Assembly: GCA_025363355.1 (NCBI GenBank)
Contig: JANYEB010000245.1
Coordinates: 1-57,567, forward strand
Length of the DNA stretch: 57,567 nucleotides
Reading direction: 5' to 3'
Source of the DNA: Chitinophagaceae bacterium
GTDB lineage: Bacteria > Bacteroidota > Bacteroidia > Chitinophagales > Chitinophagaceae
Shown: positions 9,945-19,672 of the stretch, piece after piece
How positions within the stretch are numbered: the stretch's first letter is position 1
Layout: every line of letters begins with the position of its first letter
Notes under the pieces: generated by a model
Told to the model about the DNA's origin: nothing
Seen by the model: only the letters and a program-made list of their open reading frames with translations
Database searches by the model: none
Translations under genes and position numbers: made by a program

Positions 9945-10874
9945 ATGAAAATTACAGTAGTAGGTGCAGGTGCAGTGGGTGCAACTTGTGCTGATAACAT
10001 TGCACGCAAAGAACTTGCAACAGAATTAGTATTGCTTGATATTAAAGAAGGTATTGCTGAAGGTAAAGCTCAAGATATGATGCAAACAGCAGCATTACTT
10101 GGCTTTGATACAAAAATTGTTGGTAGCACAAATGATTATAGCAAAACTGCAAACAGCGATGTAGTGGTTATTACAAGTGGTTTACCAAGAAAACCTGGTA
10201 TGACTCGTGAAGAATTAATTGGTGTAAATGCTGGTATTGTAAAAAGTGTTTGCGAAAATGTTTTAAAATATTCTCCTAATACAATTATCGTTGTTATTAG
10301 TAACCCAATGGATACAATGACTTACTTGGCATTGCAATCAACTGGTTTACCAAAAAATAGGATTATTGGTATGGGTGGAGCTTTAGATTCTGCTCGTTTT
10401 AAATATCAATTATCAACAACTTTAGGTTGCAGCCCAAGAGACTTGAATGCTGCTGTAATTGGTGGACATGGCGATACTACAATGATTCCTTTAATTCGTT
10501 TTGCAACTTGGAATAGTGTTCCAGTTTCATCTTTATTAAGTGCTGAACAACAAAAACAAATTGTTGCTGATACAATGGTTGGTGGTGCTACACTTACTAA
10601 ACTAATTGGCACATCTGCTTGGTATGCACCAGGTGCAGCAGGTGCAGCAGTTGTAGAAAGCATTGTTAGAGATCAAAAGAAACAAATTACTTGTTGCGTT
10701 GCTCTTGAAGGCGAATATGGACAAAAAGATATTTGCCTTGGAGTGCCTGTAACTATTGGCAGAAACGGCTGGGAGAAAATTGTAAACTTTGATTTGAATG
10801 AAGAAGAAAAAGAATTGTTCAGCAAATCAGCAGATGCTGTAAGAAGTATGAATGATGTTTTAAAGACTTTATAA
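9945..10874 (+). CDS. mdh: Malate dehydrogenase
   Basis: A 309-residue NAD-dependent dehydrogenase of the LDH-like MDH group, converting malate and oxaloacetate in the TCA cycle. The N-terminal Rossmann motif is GAGAVGATCADNIA (7-20). LPRKPGMTREELIGVN carries the mobile-loop arginines that bind malate, VISNPMDTMTYLA follows, and GGHGDTTMIPL (about 173-183) holds the catalytic His. Length fits the 310-residue family. A good intrinsic terminator follows, so it looks monocistronic. Confidence 0.95.
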   Translation: MKITVVGAGAVGATCADNIARKELATELVLLDIKEGIAEGKAQDMMQTAALLGFDTKIVGSTNDYSKTANSDVVVITSGLPRKPGMTREELIGVNAGIVKSVCENVLKYSPNTIIVVISNPMDTMTYLALQSTGLPKNRIIGMGGALDSARFKYQLSTTLGCSPRDLNAAVIGGHGDTTMIPLIRFATWNSVPVSSLLSAEQQKQIVADTMVGGATLTKLIGTSAWYAPGAAGAAVVESIVRDQKKQITCCVALEGEYGQKDICLGVPVTIGRNGWEKIVNFDLNEEEKELFSKSADAVRSMNDVLKTL

Positions 10875-10895
10875 AATTTATTTTTATTATAAATT

Positions 10896-10926
10896 AAAAA
10901 ACCTCCAAATAATTTGGAGGTTTTTT
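10896..10926 (+). terminator. Intrinsic terminator after mdh
   Basis: An 8-bp stem CCTCCAAA/TTTGGAGG with a TAA loop, flanked by A6 and T6 runs, 22 bases after the mdh stop. Confidence 0.9.
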
Positions 10927-11073
10927 AATTTATTTATTTGCGATAATTTGAATAACTAGAAATTATTACTATTTTTCTACTCACATCACCAATAAATACC
11001 CTTTATAAATTTTTCATATATAAATACCAACGAGTTTGTTTTTATTTGCACCACTAAATAAAACTATCGTTCA

Positions 11074-12393
11074 ATGAAAAAAATGGTATTGCCAGTTTTA
11101 GCTATGTGTTTTGCATCTACAGCAACAATGGCTCAGGCTCCTAAAATCAAGTTCGAGAAATATACTTTACCCAATGGGTTAAAAGTTATTCTGCATCAAG
11201 ACAAAACAGCACCATTGGTGGCTGTAACAGTATTGTATCATGTTGGCTCTAAAAATGAAGATACTGGTCGTACAGGGTTTGCCCACTTTTTTGAGCATTT
11301 ATTGTTTGAAGGAAGTGAAAACATCAAACGTGGCGAAATTGATCAGTATGTTAAAAATGCTGGTGGCACATTAAATGCAAACACTACACAAGACAGAACT
11401 TTCTATTACGAATTAGTTCCATCAAACCAAATGAATTTAGGTTTATGGTTAGAGAGTGAAAGAATGTTACACGCTAAAATTGAACAAATTGGTGTGAACA
11501 CACAACGTGAAGTTGTGAAAGAAGAAAAACGCCAACGCAACGATAATCAGCCTTATGGCTCTTTACTTCAAGAAACTTTTAAACGTGCTTTTAAAGTGCA
11601 TCCTTATCGTTGGCAGCCAATAGGCAGTATGGATCATTTAAATCAAGCCTCGTTGCAAGAGTTTATTGATTTTTATAAAACATATTATGTGCCTAATAAC
11701 TGTGTTTTATCAATTGCTGGAGATATCAATATTGACTCTGCTAAAAAACAAATTACAGCCTATTTTGCTGATATTCCTCGTGGTACAAAACCTTTATACA
11801 GACCAAATGTTGCAGAGCCCGCTTTAGGTGGAGAGGTTAGAGATATTATTGAAGATAATGTGCAATTGCCATTATTGTTACAAGCCTATAGAACACCAAA
11901 ACAAGGCACTAATGATTACTATACTTTTAATGTATTATCTACTTTACTTTCTGCTGGTCAAAGTGCAAGAATGACTAAAATTTTGGTAAACAAATCTCAG
12001 CAGGCTTTACAAGCAGGCTCTTTTCCTTATGCCTTAGAAGATGCTGGATTATTTATTACTTATGCTTTGCCAAATATGGGCAATTCTGTTGAAGCTCTTG
12101 AAAATTCAATGGATTCTATTATGAATGATTTGAAAGTTACACTTGTTGGAGAAAAAGAATTTCAAAAAGTAAAGAATCAAATTGAGAGTGAGTTTGTGCA
12201 AAAGAATGAATCAATGGCAGGTATTGCTGAAAGCTTGGCTAACTACGAAACCTACTTTGGCGATGCTAATTTAATCAATACTGAAATAGAGAAGTTCAGA
12301 AAAGTAACTCGCGAAGATTTGCAAGCGGTTGCAAAAAAATATTTGAATAGAGACAATAGAGTGGTGCTTACTTATGTACCAAAGAAAAAGTAG
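11074..12393 (+). CDS. M16 family zinc peptidase (catalytic subunit)
   Basis: A 439-residue exported insulinase-family peptidase. The signal peptide ends near TMAQ (residue 21). The inverted zinc motif HxxEH is HFFEH (H71, E74, H75), with the third ligand expected in the acidic EVVKEEKRQR segment near residue 150. The protein carries two M16 domains, as in processing-peptidase-like bacterial M16B enzymes. The next gene encodes an M16 protein without the zinc site, so the pair probably forms a heterodimer in which this subunit cuts and the other helps bind substrate (inference from known M16B pairs). Substrate unknown; periplasmic or outer-membrane associated. Confidence 0.88.
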   Translation: MKKMVLPVLAMCFASTATMAQAPKIKFEKYTLPNGLKVILHQDKTAPLVAVTVLYHVGSKNEDTGRTGFAHFFEHLLFEGSENIKRGEIDQYVKNAGGTLNANTTQDRTFYYELVPSNQMNLGLWLESERMLHAKIEQIGVNTQREVVKEEKRQRNDNQPYGSLLQETFKRAFKVHPYRWQPIGSMDHLNQASLQEFIDFYKTYYVPNNCVLSIAGDINIDSAKKQITAYFADIPRGTKPLYRPNVAEPALGGEVRDIIEDNVQLPLLLQAYRTPKQGTNDYYTFNVLSTLLSAGQSARMTKILVNKSQQALQAGSFPYALEDAGLFITYALPNMGNSVEALENSMDSIMNDLKVTLVGEKEFQKVKNQIESEFVQKNESMAGIAESLANYETYFGDANLINTEIEKFRKVTREDLQAVAKKYLNRDNRVVLTYVPKKK

Positions 12394-12496
12394 TTATTAG
12401 TGATTAATGTTTAGTGATTAATTAAAACAATTAATGTTCAATAACCAATAATCAATGTTCAACAATCAATACTTAATACTTAGAAATAACAATAAA
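12394..12496. repeat. Low-complexity repeat spacer between the two M16 genes
   Basis: The gap is built of repeated words: TTAGTGATTAAT twice, then variants of AATGTTCAA and CAATAATCAATG. It resembles other A+T-rich word repeats in this window (26246-26280, 27104-27169, 49872-49901). No gene or clear promoter is visible in it. Confidence 0.55.
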
Positions 12497-14593
12497 ATGA
12501 AATATATAAAATCAAATTTTCAAATCTTTAAATCTTCAAATTTGTTAGTAGCATTTTTGTTGATTTTAGGTGCAAATGTAAATGCACAAGTAGATAGAAC
12601 ACACGCCCCAAAACCAGGGCCAGCACCCATTGTAAAGGTTGGCAATCCTGCAACATTTGTTTTGCCAAATGGCTTGAAAGTATATGTTGTTCAAAACAGC
12701 AAACTACCAAAAGTTACAGCATCATTGTCTTTAGATTATGACCCAATTATTGAAGGCAACAAAACTGGATATACCGAAATTGCTGGTTCTTTAATGGGCG
12801 AAGGCACTAAAACAAAATCAAAAGATGTATTAGATGAAGAAGTTGATTTTTTAGGAGCAGATCTTAATACAACTGCAACATCTGCAAGTGTAAATGCACT
12901 TAGCAACAACTTTACAAAAGCATTTGCTTTAATGGCAGATGTGGTTTTAAATCCTGCATTTCCTAAAGATGAGTTTGAAAAAATTAAAAAGAGAACACTT
13001 TCTAGTTTACAAACAAAAAAAGATGATCCAAATGCAATTTCTACAACAGTATTGCATAGAATAATGTATGGTTCTAAACATCCTTATGGCGAAACGGAAA
13101 CAGATAAAACTGTAGAAAAAGTAACCATTGAAGATGTTAAAAAATACTACAGCACTTATTGGAAACCCAATATTGCTTATTTGGTTTTTGTAGGAGATAT
13201 TACACCTGCAAATGCACAAAAATTAGCTACACAATATTTTGGTAAATGGCAACGTGGTATTGTTCCAAAATTTACTTATCCTGTGCCTCAAGCCCCAGCA
13301 AAAACTGTTGTAGCAATAGTTGATAGACCATCTGCTGTGCAAAGTGTTATTACACTTGCTGCACCTGTTCAATTGAAGCCAGGTTCAGAAAATGCCATCC
13401 CAGCAAAAATCTTAAGTAATATTTTAGGTGGTGGAGATTTATCTAGTAGATTAAATACAAACCTTAGAGAAAAACATGCTTTCACTTATGGTGCTTATGG
13501 GAGTGTTAACAGCGATAAGTTAGTTGGTTCTTTTAGTGCAGAAACATCTGTAAGAAATGAAAAAACTGATAGTGCAATACAGGAATTCTTGAACGAATTT
13601 AACAAAATTAAAAAAGAGCCTGTTACTGCGTTAGAATTAAGTTCAATGAAGAATTCTTTAACAGGAAGTTTTGCTAGATCTTTAGAGCAGCCAAGTACTA
13701 TTGCAAGCTTTGCTTTAAATGTTGCTCGTTATAATTTGCCTAAAGATTATTATCAAAAATATTTATCAAATCTTGCTGCAGTAAATGTTGGCACTGTACA
13801 ACAAGTAGCTAACAAATACATTACTCCAAACAACTTATATATAGTTATTGTTGGTAGTGCAAAAGAAGTTGCTAAAGGATTAGAGAAATATGGTGAAGTG
13901 AAGTATTATGATATGGATGGCAATGTTACAGAAGCACCAACTAGCAAAGCTGTTGATGCTTCTGTAACAGGAGAAAGTATTGTTAAAAAATATCTTACAG
14001 CCATTGGTGGAGAAGCTGCAATAGCTGCTGTGAAAGATGTTGACATTAAAGGTAGCACAAATGTTATGGGAACTGATATGGAAATGCAACAGAAATATGT
14101 TTTGCCAAATGCATTTGTTCAAACAATTTTATATAATGGAACTCCGGTTTTTAAACAAATTGTAAATAATGGTAAATATGAAATGACTGTTCAGGGAATG
14201 AGTCAGCCATTAGATGATGACACTAAAGCAGGATTGGATGAAGAAGCTTCATTTGTGAGTGAAGTTTATTATTTAAAGAACAATTATTCTCTGACTCCAA
14301 AATCAATTGAAACAGTTGATGGTAAAGAGGCTTATGTTGTAGAAGTAAAAGCTGCAAAAGGAAAACCTTCGACAAACTACTACGAAGTTGCAACAGGTTT
14401 AAAACTTAAATCAACAACAAGTGAAGAAGGTGAAAAAGGAGCTGTTATTGTTACAACTACTTTTTCTGACTATAAAGAATTTAATGGTGTTAAGTTACCT
14501 ACACACATTACAATTGATCAAGGACCAGTTAAAAGTATCACAATAAAGGAAGTTAGAATAAGCACAGGTTTAAAATCTGAGGATATCAAATGA
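12497..14593 (+). CDS. M16 family peptidase-like subunit lacking the zinc site, with C-terminal LolA-like domain
   Basis: A 698-residue exported protein. The ATG at 12497 gives a signal peptide ending at NAQ (residue 31). Two M16 domains span about 45-490. Where the partner has HFFEH, this one reads YTEIAGSLMGEGT, so the zinc ligands are absent. About 200 further residues follow (GESIVKKYLTAIGG...), containing beta-strand sequence with SFVSEVYYLK and DGKEAYVVEV that resembles LolA/outer-membrane lipoprotein-sorting folds (a weak judgement by eye). It is probably the non-catalytic partner of the preceding zinc peptidase. A strong terminator follows. Confidence 0.82.
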   Translation: MKYIKSNFQIFKSSNLLVAFLLILGANVNAQVDRTHAPKPGPAPIVKVGNPATFVLPNGLKVYVVQNSKLPKVTASLSLDYDPIIEGNKTGYTEIAGSLMGEGTKTKSKDVLDEEVDFLGADLNTTATSASVNALSNNFTKAFALMADVVLNPAFPKDEFEKIKKRTLSSLQTKKDDPNAISTTVLHRIMYGSKHPYGETETDKTVEKVTIEDVKKYYSTYWKPNIAYLVFVGDITPANAQKLATQYFGKWQRGIVPKFTYPVPQAPAKTVVAIVDRPSAVQSVITLAAPVQLKPGSENAIPAKILSNILGGGDLSSRLNTNLREKHAFTYGAYGSVNSDKLVGSFSAETSVRNEKTDSAIQEFLNEFNKIKKEPVTALELSSMKNSLTGSFARSLEQPSTIASFALNVARYNLPKDYYQKYLSNLAAVNVGTVQQVANKYITPNNLYIVIVGSAKEVAKGLEKYGEVKYYDMDGNVTEAPTSKAVDASVTGESIVKKYLTAIGGEAAIAAVKDVDIKGSTNVMGTDMEMQQKYVLPNAFVQTILYNGTPVFKQIVNNGKYEMTVQGMSQPLDDDTKAGLDEEASFVSEVYYLKNNYSLTPKSIETVDGKEAYVVEVKAAKGKPSTNYYEVATGLKLKSTTSEEGEKGAVIVTTTFSDYKEFNGVKLPTHITIDQGPVKSITIKEVRISTGLKSEDIK

Positions 14594-14612
14594 TATAACT
14601 CTTAAATGATTC

Positions 14613-14646
14613 AAAAAATCCCGATGTTAAAAGTATCGGGATTTTT
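14613..14646 (+). terminator. Intrinsic terminator after the M16 pair
   Basis: A 12-bp stem AAAAATCCCGAT/ATCGGGATTTTT with a loop of about 9 bases, ending in a T-run, 20 bases after the stop codon. Confidence 0.9.
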
Positions 14647-14833
14647 GTTTCCAAAAACTTTGAGACCGATAAATTCGTAAGTATAAATGGAACGGTAAAA
14701 GAAATTAAAAGCTAGAAAAAAGATTCTTCAATTTATATTAAACATAAATTTACAATGTGAAATATTTGAATAATAAAAAGCACAATAGATTAACATTAAT
14801 TACAATGTGTTTAAATCAATGAAATTATTAAGA

Positions 14834-15217
14834 ATGAAAAAAATAAATACTTTATTAACGTTCGTTGTACTATCGTTTAGCACCATCTTTCTATCAACAA
14901 GTTGTTCTAGTGAAAAAAAAGAATTATTGTTTGCGTGCGATTCTACAAATACAACGTACACAGCTGTTAAACAAATTTTAGAAAACAATTGCTATAATTG
15001 CCATGCAACAGCTAATGCTGTAAACTTTGCTAATGGCATTATTTTAGATAATTACAGTAGCGTTAACAATTGGGTTGATACAACATCAGGAAGTAGTGGT
15101 GGAACATTATTGGTAGATGTAATGAATGGTAGAATGCCAAAAGGAAGATCTAAGCTAACTGATTGTGAAGTTTCAAAAATTACAAGTTGGATTAGAAATG
15201 GGGCGAAGAATAATTAA
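14834..15217 (+). CDS. Small lipoprotein with a c-type haem motif
   Basis: A 127-residue exported lipoprotein. The start at 14834 (MKKINTLLTF) gives a type II signal peptide with lipobox LSTSC; upstream ATGs at 14807 and 14819 are possible. The mature part contains NNCYNCHA, a CxxCH haem c-binding motif, and MPKGRSKLTDCE, where the Met could be the distal haem ligand, followed by ITSWIRNGA, the common end of small cytochrome c domains. It is first in a run with a YceI protein and a DUF5777 beta-barrel protein, a set often found together in Bacteroidota. Probably a periplasm-facing electron carrier; partner unknown. Confidence 0.78.
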   Translation: MKKINTLLTFVVLSFSTIFLSTSCSSEKKELLFACDSTNTTYTAVKQILENNCYNCHATANAVNFANGIILDNYSSVNNWVDTTSGSSGGTLLVDVMNGRMPKGRSKLTDCEVSKITSWIRNGAKNN

Positions 15218-15236
15218 CTTTTAAAATACTATTAAA

Positions 15237-15779
15237 ATGAAAAAAATAGCACTGATAATATGTTTTGTGATAACTGCATTTGTAGGTTCTTCACAAGAAA
15301 AAATATATAGCACAAAAGCAGCAACTATTAGCTTTTTTTCTAGCACTCCTGTTGAAAAAATAGAAGCAATAAATAGTCAAGTTACAGCTAAATTATCTGA
15401 TAAAAGTGGGCAACTAGCATTTATATTGCTTATCAAAGGATTCAAATTTGATAACGCTTTAATGCAAGAGCATTTTAATGAAAACTATATGGAAAGTAGT
15501 AAATTTCCAAAAGCAGATTTCAAGGGAATTATTTCAAATATTAGCACTGTAAATTTCGCAAAAGATGGTATTTACGCTGTTACAATTGATGGCAATTTAA
15601 CAATACATGGTGTTACAAAAAAAATCACTCAAACAGGAACAATAGAAGTGAAAGGTGGAAAAATAATTGCTAAAAGCATCTTTAAGATTAAAGTAAAAGA
15701 TTTTGGAATTACTGGTAAGTACATTGGCGAAAAAATTGCAAATGAAGTTGAAGCTACCGTTGTTTGCACATTTGATTAA
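15237..15779 (+). CDS. YceI family protein
   Basis: A 180-residue protein with a signal peptide (MKKIALIICFVITAFVGSSQ) and a YceI lipocalin-like domain. Evidence is the pattern FDNALMQEHFNENYMESSKFPKADFKG and the later GNLTIHGVTKKITQTG, both typical of the family. YceI proteins bind isoprenoid or other amphiphilic ligands in the periplasm. It lies 19 bases after the cytochrome-like lipoprotein and 32 bases before the DUF5777 gene, hence a likely operon. Confidence 0.88.
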   Translation: MKKIALIICFVITAFVGSSQEKIYSTKAATISFFSSTPVEKIEAINSQVTAKLSDKSGQLAFILLIKGFKFDNALMQEHFNENYMESSKFPKADFKGIISNISTVNFAKDGIYAVTIDGNLTIHGVTKKITQTGTIEVKGGKIIAKSIFKIKVKDFGITGKYIGEKIANEVEATVVCTFD

Positions 15780-15811
15780 TGTTGTAGCAGTAACCTAACT
15801 AATTATAAAAA

Positions 15812-16744
15812 ATGAGTATGACAAAAAAAATAATTGCTCTATCACTACTGTTTATAAATACTGTATTTTCGAAAGATTTACTTGGTCAGAAAGATACAAG
15901 TAAAACAGTAGATTTATTTGCCGATTTAGATAAAGAGGTAAAAGCCACTGATGCCAATACAGTTGATTACACTGGTGCAACTTTTAAAAGTACAAGAGTT
16001 ATTAACTCACATTCTGTGGAAATGATTGGCAAAAATAATTTGGAGTACAGAATATCCCATCGCTTTGGATATATTAGTGGTGGAGCTTATGAATTATTTG
16101 GATTAGATAATGCATCTATGCGTAATGGTCTGGAATATGGCATTTCTAACAGATTAAATGTTGGATTAGGAAGAAGTAGTATTGATAAAGAGTTTGATGG
16201 ATATATAAAATATAAATTACTTCGTCAGTCAACTGGTAAAGTAAATATGCCGATTAGTTTAGTATATCTTTTCTCTGCTATGCACACCACATTAAAAAGT
16301 ACAGAAGAACTTAGTTTTACCAATAGAATGTCTTATGCACACCAACTTTTAATTGCAAGAAAATTTAGTGATAATTTTTCTTTACAGTTAATGCCATCAT
16401 TGGTACATATCAATGCTGTTCCTTTGGCGAAAGACGACAATAATTTATATTCATTGGGTATTGGCGGTAGAATAAAAATTTCTAAACGAGTTGCTATTAC
16501 TGGAGAGTATTTTCATCAATTTAATCAATTAACCGGAACTACAAATTCTCTTTCATTTGGTTTTGATATTGAAACCGGTGGACACGTATTTCAGTTGCAT
16601 TTTACAAACTCAACAGGTATGACAGAAAGAACTTTTATTACAAATACTTCCGGTGATTGGGGTGCAGGCGATATTCGTTTTGGCTTTAATGTTTCAAGAA
16701 TGTTTGTACTTAAAAAAGCAAAAGGAAGCAGAAGCAGTTACTAA
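15812..16744 (+). CDS. DUF5777 family beta-barrel protein
   Basis: A 310-residue exported protein. The signal peptide ends near LLGQ. The core RISHRFGYISGGAYELFGLDNA and NVGLGRSSIDKEFDGYIKYKLL are the family pattern, with alternating hydrophobic strands to the end, so it is probably an outer-membrane barrel. Function is unknown; its regular company of cytochrome c-like and YceI genes points to an envelope redox or lipid role (inference). A terminator follows. Confidence 0.75.
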   Translation: MSMTKKIIALSLLFINTVFSKDLLGQKDTSKTVDLFADLDKEVKATDANTVDYTGATFKSTRVINSHSVEMIGKNNLEYRISHRFGYISGGAYELFGLDNASMRNGLEYGISNRLNVGLGRSSIDKEFDGYIKYKLLRQSTGKVNMPISLVYLFSAMHTTLKSTEELSFTNRMSYAHQLLIARKFSDNFSLQLMPSLVHINAVPLAKDDNNLYSLGIGGRIKISKRVAITGEYFHQFNQLTGTTNSLSFGFDIETGGHVFQLHFTNSTGMTERTFITNTSGDWGAGDIRFGFNVSRMFVLKKAKGSRSSY

Positions 16745-16760
16745 ACTTAAAAAGATAATC

Positions 16761-16794
16761 AAAAAAGGCAGCACTTATAAATGCTGCCTTTTTT
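16761..16794 (+). terminator. Intrinsic terminator after the DUF5777 gene
   Basis: A 13-bp stem AAAAAAGGCAGCA/TGCTGCCTTTTTT with an 8-base loop, 16 bases after the stop. Confidence 0.92.
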
Positions 16795-16908
16795 AGTTAT
16801 TGTTTAAAACAACTTGATTCTCCTTTTATATCATATCATTACCACTTATACCATAAAATAAACTTTTGCAACACTATTTCATCGAAGTTTGCCAAATAAC
16901 AAATTTTA

Positions 16909-19527
16909 ATGAGAAACATTTTTTTAGCAACCTTTTGTATCCTTTTATCACTACATTCTTTTTCACAATTTGCTGGTGGAGGCAATAGAACTGGGGGTGG
17001 TAGAATGGGAGGGCAAATGAACGTAGGTCATTTTTATGGCAAACTGGTAGATAGCAAAACCAACAAAGGAATCGGTGGTGTAACCATTCAACTAAAAGGC
17101 AACAAATTTGATACAATTACTAAACAACTTAAAGAAGCTATTTTAAAAACAGTTATCACTGAAAATAATGGTGATTTTAGTTTAGAAGGATTAACTGTTT
17201 TTGGTAATTTTAAATTTAAAGCAACAGCTGTTGGGTACAAAACATTAGAAACACAATTAAGTTTTGGTATTAAAATGCCTCAAGGTGGTGCTCCAGATGC
17301 AAGTACAATGCAACAAATGATGGCTCTTGTAGATAAAGATTTAGGCAATTTAAAAATGGAGGTTGATGCTAGTGATTTAGGAACTGTAACTGTTTCAACA
17401 TCTGCTAAACAACAATTTGAATTAGGAATTGATAGAAAGATTTTTAATGTAGATAAAAGTCTAGTTGCAGCTGGGCAAACAGCTGCTGAATTAATGAAAA
17501 GCATTCCATCTCTTTCTGTTGACATTGATGGCAATGTAACCCTTAGAAACGCTGCTCCAACAATTTTTGTTGATGGCAGACCAACCACATTAACGCTCGA
17601 TCAAATACCTGTTGATATTATAGATAAAGTAGAAATCATCACAAATCCATCTGCAAAATTTGATGCAAGTGGTGGAACTGCTGGAATACTAAATATCGTA
17701 TTAAAAAAGAACAAGAAAAATGGTTACAATGGTAATGTGAGAGCAGGTATTGATAGTCGTGCAAAGGTTAATTTAGGTGGCGATATCAATCTTCGTCAAA
17801 ACAAAATCAACTTTTCTGCAAGTGCAAACTATAATCAACGAAAATCAATTTCTACAAACATTTCAAATACACAATTATTTCAACCGGACACATCAATTTA
17901 TTCAAATGATGGTCAAACAAACAATGGATATTTTGCTTTTCTTAGAAGTGGTATAGATTATTTTATTGATAATAGAAATACTATTACGATTAATGGTAGC
18001 TATCAAAATGGAAACTTTAAAACTGATGGTTTACAAACAATAGATTCTTCAAACACATCAAAATATTCTACAACAAATAGAAATACTTATACTGATTTTG
18101 AAATGAAAAACTATGGTGGGCAATTAAGCTTTAAACACAACTTTGCCCAGAATGGTCATAGTTTAAGTGCCGATATAAATTATAACTATAGTAAGAATAA
18201 TAGAAACTCAGATATTGGAAGCTATAATATTGTTACACCAAGTAATACATTTCAACAAAATACAATTGGTAAAGGGTTAAATAAATTTTTAACTGTTCAA
18301 ACAGATTACGAAAAACTAATTACCGAAAACACCAAGTTTGAAGCAGGTGCCAGAGTTGCTAGCAGAGACTTTGAAACAGAAAATTATCAGTATGTTTATA
18401 GTAATCTAAATAAACGTTCAAGCAATCGTTATAAGTTTCTTGATAATGTTTTTGCTGCATATACAACTTATAGCTTTAAAGTAAAGAAAACAAGTTTTCA
18501 ATTGGGTTTAAGAGCTGAGAGTTCTGATTACACAGGAACCCTTCAAACGCTTTCTGGCGTTGACTCATCATCTTTCAACATCAAATATGCAATCAGTTTA
18601 TTTCCTAGTGCATTTATTACACACAAGTTAACTGATAAAGAAGATTTGCAAGTAAATTATTCTCGTAGAGTAAATCGTCCAAACTTCTTTCAATTATTGC
18701 CATCTTACGATTTCACGGACCCACAAAATCCATCAGTTGGAAATCCAAATTTAAGACCAGAATTTACACATTCGTTTGAATTATCTTATAATAATGCATA
18801 TAAAAAGCAAGCTAATTTTTTAGCATCTGCTTACTTTAAATACAGCGAAAATTTAATCACTCGTTATATCTATAAAGATGTTAATAGAAATATTGAAGGA
18901 GCAACAGATAGCCTTTATTATGGCAGTTATATCAATGCAAATAATAGCTTTACTTATGGGTTAGAATTAACCAACAAAATGCCCGTTACTAAGTGGTGGG
19001 ATTTGTTGCTGAACTTTAATCTTTTTAGCACAAAAATAAATGCTACAATTCCTAATCAAACTATTGATAACACTCAAATAAGTTGGTTTAGTAAAGTAAA
19101 CAGCACATTTAAATTGGTTAAAGGATTAAGCCTACAAATTACTTGGGATAGCCGTAGCAAAACCATTATTCCACAAAGTGGTGGTGGAAGAGGTGGTGGT
19201 GCAGGAGGAATGTTTGGTGGAGGAAACCAAACTCTTGCTCAAGGATATACTTTACCAAGAAGATTTGATGTTGATGTTGCTTTACGTAAAGAATGGACTT
19301 GGAAAAATGGACAAAGCGGTTCTGTAAATTTAAGTATCAACGATATTTTTAGAACTAAAACAGAAACAGAAACCAATGCATATTATTTTTCCCAAAATAC
19401 AGAAAGATTGCGTGACCCACAAGTGGTTCGCTTAAACTTCAACTATCGTTTTGGCAAAGTAGATGTTAGTTTATTTAAACGAAAAAATACAAAAGCTGAT
19501 CAGGGTGGAATGGATATGATGCAATAG
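16909..19527 (+). CDS. TonB-dependent receptor-like protein with outer membrane beta-barrel domain
   Basis: An 872-residue outer-membrane receptor. The signal peptide ends at SFSQ (residue 20) and is followed by a Gly-rich stretch (GGGNRTGGGRMGG). Next come a carboxypeptidase-regulatory-like domain (about 40-135, GKLVDSKTNKGIGGVTIQLKG), a plug (about 160-265, AAELMKSIPSLSVDIDGNVTLR, PTIFVDGRPTTL, VEIITNPSAKFDASGGTAGI) and a long barrel (OMP_b-brl_3-like). A second Gly-rich loop sits near residue 760 (GGGRGGGAGGMFGGGNQ). No SusD gene is adjacent, so it belongs to the non-SusC group. Ligand unknown; Gly/Arg-rich loops are sometimes seen in receptors for metals or peptides, but I do not assign one. 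Confidence 0.85.
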   Translation: MRNIFLATFCILLSLHSFSQFAGGGNRTGGGRMGGQMNVGHFYGKLVDSKTNKGIGGVTIQLKGNKFDTITKQLKEAILKTVITENNGDFSLEGLTVFGNFKFKATAVGYKTLETQLSFGIKMPQGGAPDASTMQQMMALVDKDLGNLKMEVDASDLGTVTVSTSAKQQFELGIDRKIFNVDKSLVAAGQTAAELMKSIPSLSVDIDGNVTLRNAAPTIFVDGRPTTLTLDQIPVDIIDKVEIITNPSAKFDASGGTAGILNIVLKKNKKNGYNGNVRAGIDSRAKVNLGGDINLRQNKINFSASANYNQRKSISTNISNTQLFQPDTSIYSNDGQTNNGYFAFLRSGIDYFIDNRNTITINGSYQNGNFKTDGLQTIDSSNTSKYSTTNRNTYTDFEMKNYGGQLSFKHNFAQNGHSLSADINYNYSKNNRNSDIGSYNIVTPSNTFQQNTIGKGLNKFLTVQTDYEKLITENTKFEAGARVASRDFETENYQYVYSNLNKRSSNRYKFLDNVFAAYTTYSFKVKKTSFQLGLRAESSDYTGTLQTLSGVDSSSFNIKYAISLFPSAFITHKLTDKEDLQVNYSRRVNRPNFFQLLPSYDFTDPQNPSVGNPNLRPEFTHSFELSYNNAYKKQANFLASAYFKYSENLITRYIYKDVNRNIEGATDSLYYGSYINANNSFTYGLELTNKMPVTKWWDLLLNFNLFSTKINATIPNQTIDNTQISWFSKVNSTFKLVKGLSLQITWDSRSKTIIPQSGGGRGGGAGGMFGGGNQTLAQGYTLPRRFDVDVALRKEWTWKNGQSGSVNLSINDIFRTKTETETNAYYFSQNTERLRDPQVVRLNFNYRFGKVDVSLFKRKNTKADQGGMDMMQ

Positions 19528-19533
19528 AATTTT

Positions 19534-19566
19534 AAAAGAGGCGAGTGATAATTACTCGCCTCTTTT
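19534..19566 (+). terminator. Intrinsic terminator after the TonB receptor
   Basis: A 13-bp stem AAAAGAGGCGAGT/ACTCGCCTCTTTT with a 7-base loop, directly after the stop codon. Confidence 0.92.
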
Positions 19567-19672
19567 GTTTATAATTAACCTAAATAATATTTTATAAAAA
19601 AGTAAATCCAAATAGTAAAAAATAAGCAACACCTAAACAGATTCTTTACTATTGCATTATAAAAATCATATT

